A stretch of DNA of 64,000 nt, taken from the NCBI RefSeq assembly GCF_014279775.1, contig NZ_CP047961.1:1364001-1428000 (forward strand), given 5' to 3'. The DNA is from Synechococcus sp. PROS-9-1. GTDB taxonomy: Bacteria > Cyanobacteriota > Cyanobacteriia > PCC-6307 > Cyanobiaceae. Positions 57,797-64,000 of this stretch are shown here, piece after piece. Made by a program: the position numbers and the translations under genes. Position 1 is the first letter of the stretch. Each line of letters begins with the position of its first letter. The notes under the pieces are model-generated. The model was not told the origin of the DNA, did not search any database, and saw only the letters and a program-made list of their open reading frames with translations.

Positions 57797-58870
57797 ATGC
57801 AGGCAACGACTTACCTGGCCGGTGATCTTGGTGGCACCAAAACGCTCCTAGCGATCTACAGCGATCAAAACGGCAAGCTGAAACAAGAGCATGTCCAGCG
57901 TTACGTGTCGGCGGAATGGACGTCTCTGGACTCCATGCTCAAGCACTTCCTCCAAACACGCCCAGACGCCAACTCCAAACCTCAAACCAGCTGTTTCGCC
58001 GTCGCCGGCCCCGTGAAGAACCGTGCTGCTGAACTCACCAATTTGGGATGGAGTATCAGCCAAGAGTCACTGCAACAATCGGCCGGTTTAGAGCAGGTCG
58101 AACTCGTTAATGATTTCGCTGTTCTGATCTACGGCCTTCCACATTTCAGTGACAGCCAGCAGATCACGCTTCAAACCGGATCGGGAATCGATTCTGATGT
58201 CACCCAAGCCAAGCAGGGTCCCGTCGCCATTCTTGGAGCAGGAACAGGGCTGGGAATGGCTCGGGGACTTCCAAGCAACACAGGATGGATTGCTTTACCC
58301 AGCGAGGGTGGTCATCGAGAGTTCGCACCACGTAGCAACGACGAATGGGCCCTTGTGCAATGGCTCAAGCGTGATCTATCCCTTGAGCGGATCTCCGTGG
58401 AGAGAGTTGTAAGCGGAACCGGATTGGGCCATGTCATGCACTGGATGCTTCAGCAGTCTGAAAACGCGACGCACCCACTTCAAGAGAAGGCCAAGGCATG
58501 GAGATACAACACACCAGACCATCCTGATTATCACGATATCCCTGCTTCAACATGCCAATTCGCCAAAGCAGGCGACCAGCTTGCTAACGCTGCGATGACG
58601 CTTTGGCTCAGTGCCTACGGAGCAGCAGCAGGTGACTTGGCCTTACAGGAATTGTGCACTGGTGGGCTTTGGATCGGTGGAGGAACGGCCGAAAAAAACC
58701 AAGATGGCTTGAAGTCGATGCATTTTTTAAATGCCATGCGGCAGAAAGGGCGCTTTCAGCCTTTTTTGGAAGGTTTGACGGTGCGTGCTGTGATCGATCC
58801 GGAAGCTGGTCTGTTCAGTGCAGCTTGCAGAGCACGGAAACTAGCTGAGTCGAGTGGGACACTGGCCTGA
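57797..58870 (+). CDS. glk: Glucokinase
   Basis: A 357-residue ROK-unrelated hexokinase-fold glucokinase. The ATP-site LAGDLGGTKTLLAIY (residues 7-21), the sugar/catalytic Asp segment LVNDFAVLIYGLP, the ILGAGTGLGMAR phosphate-2 loop and SEGGHREFAP are all present, as in cyanobacterial glucokinases. It phosphorylates glucose from glycogen or glucosylglycerol breakdown. The thrB gene follows 14 bases later; the same strand order (DUF1824, glk, thrB, ndhD, M3) suggests a long transcript. Confidence 0.93.
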   Translation: MQATTYLAGDLGGTKTLLAIYSDQNGKLKQEHVQRYVSAEWTSLDSMLKHFLQTRPDANSKPQTSCFAVAGPVKNRAAELTNLGWSISQESLQQSAGLEQVELVNDFAVLIYGLPHFSDSQQITLQTGSGIDSDVTQAKQGPVAILGAGTGLGMARGLPSNTGWIALPSEGGHREFAPRSNDEWALVQWLKRDLSLERISVERVVSGTGLGHVMHWMLQQSENATHPLQEKAKAWRYNTPDHPDYHDIPASTCQFAKAGDQLANAAMTLWLSAYGAAAGDLALQELCTGGLWIGGGTAEKNQDGLKSMHFLNAMRQKGRFQPFLEGLTVRAVIDPEAGLFSAACRARKLAESSGTLA

Positions 58871-58884
58871 GTGGAAACGCAGGG

Positions 58885-59832
58885 ATGGCGCAGCCGCGTA
58901 TAGGCCAAACAGTGGTAGTGGATGTTCCCGCAACCACCGCCAACATTGGACCAGGATTCGATTGTCTAGGCGCTGCTCTGGATCTCAATAACCGATTCAC
59001 CATGCGTCGAATCGATGGCGATGGAGAGCGATTTGAACTGATCATCGAAGGGCAGGAGGGGTCTCATTTACGGGGAGGGCCAGACAACCTCGTGTATCGA
59101 GCAGCGCAACGGGTCTGGAAAGCAGCCGGCCAAGAGCCCATAGCCATCGAAGCTCGAGTGCGCCTAGCCGTTCCTCCAGCGAGGGGTCTAGGCAGCAGCG
59201 CCACAGCCATCGTGGCGGGACTGGTGGGTGCCAATGCCTTAGTGGGAGAGCCTCTCAGTCGAGAAAAACTGCTGGAGCTTGCAATCGATATCGAAGGACA
59301 CCCAGACAATGTTGTGCCTTCGCTCCTGGGGGGGCTATGCATGACGGCAAAGGCTGCTTCTCAGCGCTGGCGAGTGGTGCGTTGCGAATGGATGCACAGC
59401 ATCAAAGCAGTCGTTGCGATCCCAGCCATTCGTCTCAGCACCAGCGAAGCAAGACGGGCCATGCCGAAATCGGTCCCCATTGGTGATGCAGTGGTCAATC
59501 TTGGTGCCCTCACCCTGCTGCTGCAGGGCCTAAGGACTGGAAACGGCGATTTGATCTCAGACGGTATGCATGACCGCCTGCATGAGCCCTATCGCTGGAG
59601 GCTGATCAAAGGCGGGCAAGAAGTCAAAGAGGCTGCGCTAGCGGCTGGAGCCTGGGGATGTGCCATCAGCGGCGCAGGCCCAAGCATTTTGGCCCTGTGT
59701 TCAGAAGAGAAAGGGCAAACCGTGAGCCATGCCATGGTCAAGGCTTGGGAAGCGGCTGGCGTCGCTAGTCGCGCTCCACTGCTTAGCCTTCAGACGGCTG
59801 GGAGCCACTGGCACCCCAAAGATACTGAGTAG
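58885..59832 (+). CDS. thrB: Homoserine kinase
   Basis: A 315-residue GHMP kinase. The N-terminal [16 protein letters not shown], the ATP loop [16 protein letters not shown] (GLGSSA) and the C-terminal [10 protein letters not shown] are intact. It phosphorylates homoserine for threonine synthesis; thrS nearby is thematically linked through threonine. ATG at 58885; 56 bases before ndhD. Confidence 0.96.
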   Translation: MAQPRIGQTVVVDVPATTANIGPGFDCLGAALDLNNRFTMRRIDGDGERFELIIEGQEGSHLRGGPDNLVYRAAQRVWKAAGQEPIAIEARVRLAVPPARGLGSSATAIVAGLVGANALVGEPLSREKLLELAIDIEGHPDNVVPSLLGGLCMTAKAASQRWRVVRCEWMHSIKAVVAIPAIRLSTSEARRAMPKSVPIGDAVVNLGALTLLLQGLRTGNGDLISDGMHDRLHEPYRWRLIKGGQEVKEAALAAGAWGCAISGAGPSILALCSEEKGQTVSHAMVKAWEAAGVASRAPLLSLQTAGSHWHPKDTE

Positions 59833-59888
59833 AATTACTCATCAAGGCCCCTGGGGCTGATAAGTTCAATCACAATCTTGCGAATGCC

Positions 59889-61460
59889 ATGGACGCCAAT
59901 TTGCCGCTGACGGCTGCGTCTCAGACAGCGTTCCCATGGCTCTCGCTCATCGTTTTGCTTCCTGCGGCGATGGCTCTGTTGATGCCATTGCTGCCAGGTG
60001 ATGACACAGAGCCATCACCTTTGCCGCGAAATCTGGCCATCGGAGTCCTTCTGATCGACCTTGTGTTGATGTTGGTGGTCTTTAGTAAGCATTTCGACCC
60101 CAGCGATAGCAGTCTTCAGCTCGTTGAACGGGTCAGCTGGGTTCCATCGATCGGCTTGGAATGGTCCCTCGGCGCCGATGGACTGTCAGCTCCACTTGTT
60201 GTGCTCAGTGGGCTAGTCACGCTTTTATCCGTTGCCGCCAGCTGGAACGTTCAACACAAGACCAACTTGTACTTCGGTCTTTTACTGGTTCAAGCCTCCG
60301 CTCAGGGACTGGTCTTTCTCTCCCAGGATTTTCTGCTGTTCTTCCTCTCTTGGGAACTGGAACTCGTTCCTGTTTATCTCCTGATTGCGATCTGGGGTGG
60401 AAGCAATCGTCAATACGCAGCCACAAAATTCATCCTCTACACGGCTGTCGCATCCCTTCTAATTCTCATTAGCGGCCTTGCCCTGGCCCTATCCGGAGAC
60501 AGCTTCACGCTCAACCTGACTGAGCTCGCTGCACGTTCTCCAGGAGGAACTTTTGGGTTGCTCTGTTACCTCGGCTTCCTAATCGGCTTTGGTGTGAAGT
60601 TACCGATGTTTCCACTTCACACCTGGCTTCCAGACGCCCATGGAGAGGCCAATGCTCCCGTGTCGATGTTGCTGGCTGGTGTGCTGTTGAAAATGGGCGG
60701 TTATGCCTTGCTGCGCTTCAACGTTCAGATGCTCCCCGATGCGCATCTCGTTCTTGCGCCAGCACTCATCGTTCTTGGCATCGTCAACATCATTTATGGA
60801 GCGTTGAACGCTTTCGCTCAAGACAATGTCAAACGGCGTATCGCCTGCAGCTCGGTCAGCCATATGGGCTTTGTGTTGCTTGGCATCGGTGCTGTGGATG
60901 CCCTCAGCCTGAGTGGCGCCATGCTCCAGATGATTAGTCACGGACTGATCGCAGCAGCAATGTTCTTCGTGACAGGCTGTTTTTACGAACGCACCAAAAC
61001 GCTGTCCATTCCCAACATGGGCGGACTTGCGAAGGTGCTACCGATCACCTTTGCATTCTTTCTTGCCAGCTCCCTGGCCTCCCTTGCCCTTCCTGGCATG
61101 AGCGGATTCATCAGTGAAATCACAATCTTTCTGGGCATAACCAGTCAGGAAAATTTCACCACCTTGTTCCGCATCACGACGGTTGCCATCGCAGCGATTG
61201 GGCTCGTGCTTACCCCGATGTATCTCCTCTCCATGTGCAGACGAGTGTTCTTTGGCCCACGAATCCCAGCTTTGGCCTTCATCGATGACATGCGCCCACG
61301 AGAACTAGTGATCGGGCTCACCCTGATGGTGCCAACGTTGGTGATTGGAATTTGGCCCCGTATCGCCATGGATTTCTACGAAGCAGCCACCAATGCTCTC
61401 GCCAGTGATCTAGGCACTCATAGCCTGGTTGCTCTCACAACCCTGCTGCCGGCGGGCTGA
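59889..61460 (+). CDS. ndhD: NAD(P)H-quinone oxidoreductase subunit 4 (NdhD)
   Basis: A 523-residue proton-pumping subunit of NDH-1 with about 14 spans. The antiporter-like core contains [18 protein letters not shown] (conserved Glu in helix 5), [19 protein letters not shown] and [20 protein letters not shown] (conserved Lys and His), the standard ND4 marks. It acts in cyclic electron flow or respiration; whether it is the D1/D2 (respiratory) or D3/D4 (CO2 uptake) type needs alignment, though the length fits D1/D2. The M3 peptidase gene begins 5 bases after its stop. Confidence 0.95.
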   Translation: MDANLPLTAASQTAFPWLSLIVLLPAAMALLMPLLPGDDTEPSPLPRNLAIGVLLIDLVLMLVVFSKHFDPSDSSLQLVERVSWVPSIGLEWSLGADGLSAPLVVLSGLVTLLSVAASWNVQHKTNLYFGLLLVQASAQGLVFLSQDFLLFFLSWELELVPVYLLIAIWGGSNRQYAATKFILYTAVASLLILISGLALALSGDSFTLNLTELAARSPGGTFGLLCYLGFLIGFGVKLPMFPLHTWLPDAHGEANAPVSMLLAGVLLKMGGYALLRFNVQMLPDAHLVLAPALIVLGIVNIIYGALNAFAQDNVKRRIACSSVSHMGFVLLGIGAVDALSLSGAMLQMISHGLIAAAMFFVTGCFYERTKTLSIPNMGGLAKVLPITFAFFLASSLASLALPGMSGFISEITIFLGITSQENFTTLFRITTVAIAAIGLVLTPMYLLSMCRRVFFGPRIPALAFIDDMRPRELVIGLTLMVPTLVIGIWPRIAMDFYEAATNALASDLGTHSLVALTTLLPAG

Positions 61461-61465
61461 CATCG

Positions 61466-63583
61466 ATGACCAACCCAGAACTCTTGCGCGGATCCGGCCT
61501 ACCGCGCTTCGAGGCCATCGATGCATCCCAGGTAGAAGCTCATATCCCAGCACTGATCCAGGACTTGGGAGAACAGCTCAGCACGCTGGAATCCACGCTT
61601 CAGCAACGCCTATCTGACAACACACCGCTGAGCTGGGATGAGGTGATGACTCCACTTCACCACCTTGGGGAACGATTGCGCTGGAGCTGGGGGGTGGTGA
61701 GCCATCTCAACGGCGTCTGCAATAGCTCCGAGCTGCGCGAAGCCCACGCGGCTCAACAACCGGAGGTCGTGCGTTTTAGCAACCGCGCTGGACAGAGCCA
61801 AGTGATCCACCAGGCCCTGGAAAGCCTTCAACGGAACCCCAGTCATCCGCTGGACTCCACCCAAATCCGGATCCTTGATGCCGAGCTGTTGTCGATGCGC
61901 CATCGAGGGGTGGGCTTGAGCGGAGCGTCCCAAGAGTCCTTTAACGAAGCCAGCGAACAACTCGCTTCACTGTCCACCCGATTCAGCAATCACGTTCTCG
62001 ATGCCACCCAAGGCTGGACCCTGCTGGTGCATGAAGTAGACCAACTCCGAGGCATACCGGAACGGGCCTTGCAGGCTTTGGCTGCCGCCGCCAAAGACGC
62101 TGGAGATCTGCATCGCGATGGACAAGATCCCACAGCCTTGGAGGGGCCTTGGCGTCTTGGTCTCGATATGCCCAGATACCTACCCGTCCTGACCCATGCC
62201 GACAACCGCAACCTGAGAGAAACCGTTTACCGGGCACAGGTCAGTCGAGCGAGCTCCGGAGAGCTCGACAACACTCCTCTCATCGAGGAGATCCTCGACC
62301 TACGGACCCATCAGGCTGCACGCCTTGGCTACCAAAACTGGGCCGAACGAAGCCTGGCCTCAAAAATGGCTGACAACGTACAAGCCGTTGAACAGCTTCT
62401 TGAAGAACTTCGCGTTGCAGCCCTGCCCGTCGCGGAACAAGAGATTGATGAACTGAGGGACTGTGCTCGTCATCATGGTGCGACAGAAGCGGATGATTTC
62501 AGCCCCTGGGATGTGAGCTACTGGGCGGAGAAACTTCGTCAAGAGCGGTTCAACCTCAATCAAGAGGAGTTGCGTCCATGGTTTCCACTTCCACAAGTAC
62601 TAGATGGCCTTTTCCATCTTTGCGAACGCTTGTTCTCCATCCAGATTGAAGCTGCTGATGGCGAAGCACCGATCTGGCATCAGGATGTGCGCTTTTTCAG
62701 AGTCAACGATCAAGAAGGCCAACCCCTCGCAGCCTTTTATCTCGATCCCTTCAGCCGACCGGCCAGCAAGCGAGGTGGAGCCTGGATGGATGAATGTCTA
62801 AACCGGTCTCGCAATTCTGAGGGTGAGCTCACCCACCCTGTGGCCTATCTGATTTGCAACCAGACCCCACCTGCTGGAGACGTCCCAAGCCTGATGAGTT
62901 TCGAAGAGGTGGAGACCCTCTTTCATGAGTTTGGCCATGGGCTTCAACACATGCTCACCACGGTGGAACATCCTCAAGCCGCCGGAATCAACAATGTGGA
63001 ATGGGACGCGGTCGAGCTTCCCAGTCAGTTCATGGAGAATTGGTGCCTTGATCACCAGACCCTGATGGGAATGGCCCGTCATTGGAAAACAGGGGAACCA
63101 TTGCCTGAAGAGGACTACAACAAACTGCGCAACAGCCGCACCTTCATGCAGGGATGCGGAACGCTCCGCCAGGTTCATTTCGCTTTGACCGATTTACGTC
63201 TTCACAGCACTTGGACAACCGAGCTTGGTCAATCCCCTGATGCATTCAGACGCTCGATTGCAAACAACACAACCGTATTGCCACCGATCCCGGAAGATCG
63301 ATTCCTTTGCGCCTTCGGCCATATTTTTGCTGGTGGATACTCCGCTGGTTATTACTCTTACAAGTGGGCAGAGGTCTTAAGCGCCGATGCTTTTGCCGCT
63401 TTCGAGGAAGTTGGACTCGATCGAGAAGCGGACGTACAAGCCACCGGTCAACGCTTCCGCAACACGGTTCTCAGCCTCGGAGGAAGTCAGCGTCCAGCTG
63501 ATGTCTACAAATCCTTCAGGGGTCGAACGGCCAGCACTGATGCATTAATTCGCCATTCTGGACTGGCAGCAGCCGGTCGTTGA
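61466..63583 (+). CDS. prlC: M3-family oligopeptidase (oligopeptidase A-like)
   Basis: A 705-residue thimet-oligopeptidase-fold enzyme. The zinc site is HEFGH at residues 487-491 (FHEFGHGLQHML), with the third ligand Glu in EWDAVELPSQFMENW downstream. C-terminal FGHIFAGGYSAGYYSYKWAEV is the substrate-lid Tyr/Gly loop. It degrades peptides of up to about 20 residues in the cytoplasm, such as cleaved signal peptides. ATG at 61466, 5 bases after ndhD. Confidence 0.93.
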   Translation: MTNPELLRGSGLPRFEAIDASQVEAHIPALIQDLGEQLSTLESTLQQRLSDNTPLSWDEVMTPLHHLGERLRWSWGVVSHLNGVCNSSELREAHAAQQPEVVRFSNRAGQSQVIHQALESLQRNPSHPLDSTQIRILDAELLSMRHRGVGLSGASQESFNEASEQLASLSTRFSNHVLDATQGWTLLVHEVDQLRGIPERALQALAAAAKDAGDLHRDGQDPTALEGPWRLGLDMPRYLPVLTHADNRNLRETVYRAQVSRASSGELDNTPLIEEILDLRTHQAARLGYQNWAERSLASKMADNVQAVEQLLEELRVAALPVAEQEIDELRDCARHHGATEADDFSPWDVSYWAEKLRQERFNLNQEELRPWFPLPQVLDGLFHLCERLFSIQIEAADGEAPIWHQDVRFFRVNDQEGQPLAAFYLDPFSRPASKRGGAWMDECLNRSRNSEGELTHPVAYLICNQTPPAGDVPSLMSFEEVETLFHEFGHGLQHMLTTVEHPQAAGINNVEWDAVELPSQFMENWCLDHQTLMGMARHWKTGEPLPEEDYNKLRNSRTFMQGCGTLRQVHFALTDLRLHSTWTTELGQSPDAFRRSIANNTTVLPPIPEDRFLCAFGHIFAGGYSAGYYSYKWAEVLSADAFAAFEEVGLDREADVQATGQRFRNTVLSLGGSQRPADVYKSFRGRTASTDALIRHSGLAAAGR

Positions 63584-63621
63584 GCTTGCAGATATGGACC
63601 ATGACCTGCTTGCGCTGAGTT

Positions 63622-64000
63622 CTAGCTGGACCCCCGCTCAATCCGCTCGATCAGAGCTGCAGTTTGAAGAAAGGGATAAGCCGTAGAGATTGTCTTGCGG
63701 AGCTCCTGAAAGACGTCGCCATGTTTATCGTGACGGCGCCAGGAGCCTGCATCACTGCCGGAACAGTTGAGAGGACCTGAGGAGTCCCCTACTCCTGGAT
63801 GTATTCGCTCAATCAACAAGCAGTGATTCGATCAACAGATCGAGCGATTTGGGATGTGACATCAATTGCTGATGCGTCCAGACGGGCACAGCTGTGCTCT
63901 TCCCGATTGGAAGCACGGCTTGCCACCCAGGGCACACCATGAGATCCCAATAGCAGAAGAAGCTCAGGCACTCCACAGCCTGCAACTCGGCGTAATCGCG
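63622..64000 (-). CDS. Incomplete minus-strand gene cut by the window edge
   Basis: On the minus strand two different frames are open from the window edge until stops at 63809-63811 and 63813-63815; both translate without stops for about 63 codons, one containing PIGKSTAVPVWTHQQLMS and the other PELLLLLGSHGVPWVAS. A third frame of 65 codons (63622-63819, TTG start) follows. The right one cannot be chosen without the sequence beyond the edge, so no product is given. Confidence 0.35.

Noticed and set aside
1-64000. Prophage, insertion sequence or CRISPR array
   Set aside because: No transposase, integrase, phage structural gene, Cas protein or repeat-spacer array was seen; the lysozyme-like gene at 54324 stands alone among housekeeping genes.

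Overview
The window looks like a chromosome segment of a marine picocyanobacterium, most likely an open-ocean or coastal Synechococcus (subcluster 5.1). The evidence is gene content: two psbA genes encoding different D1 isoforms (Gln versus Glu at position 130), ndhD, two high-light-inducible proteins, an ocp-ketolase-frp photoprotection cluster, a CyAbrB regulator and many small families typical of this group (DUF1651, DUF1830, DUF1824, DUF2605, DUF4278, TIGR02450, Nif11). The strain cannot be named from the sequence alone. No tRNA, rRNA, CRISPR array, transposase or prophage module was found.

Layout. 1-2.2 kb: small membrane proteins (an isoprenylcysteine-methyltransferase-like protein and a YccF protein). 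2.2-9.6 kb: a sparse, AT-richer stretch with CyAbrB, a DUF427 protein and many tiny orphan genes in both orientations, including two that are paralogous to each other; it resembles a genomic-island segment. 9.6-14.5 kb: a Nif11 protein, a GH57 glycoside hydrolase, a DCC thiol oxidoreductase and a prohibitin. 14.5-17.5 kb: a short-chain dehydrogenase, then orange carotenoid protein, a beta-carotene ketolase-like enzyme and fluorescence recovery protein in one direction; this is a complete photoprotective quenching unit (pigment supply, effector, off-switch). 17.6-28.0 kb: a TauE/SafE transporter, SRAP repair protein, acetyltransferase, DoxX, NTF2-like protein, a high-light-inducible protein, J-domain protein, glutathione transferase, PPOX flavoprotein and peroxiredoxin-like protein, with many small membrane proteins between them.

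28.6-35.9 kb: redox enzymes (zinc alcohol dehydrogenase, a PaO-type Rieske oxygenase beside a cupin, an FAD oxidoreductase), bestrophin and an NAD(P)-binding epimerase-like protein. 35.9-39.7 kb: small secreted or envelope proteins, including one whose signal peptide is cut off by an in-frame stop and an L,D-transpeptidase-like lipoprotein. 39.9-46.3 kb: a carotenoid isomerase/desaturase-like enzyme, SIMPL protein, rhomboid protease, endonuclease III, a second high-light-inducible protein, and a PfkB sugar kinase.

46.4-50.0 kb: the two psbA genes on the minus strand, flanking a plus-strand Tat-exported metallophosphoesterase; their 3' ends and terminators are identical over 126 bases. 50.2-63.6 kb: mostly housekeeping genes (a DUF697 protein, a CDF metal transporter, a possible ribbon-helix-helix protein, trpS, a lysozyme-like hydrolase, thrS, DUF1824, glucokinase, thrB, ndhD, an M3 oligopeptidase). 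The right edge cuts through an unidentified minus-strand gene.

Many minor genes here are below 60 codons; those calls rest on composition, placement and start context and carry lower confidence.
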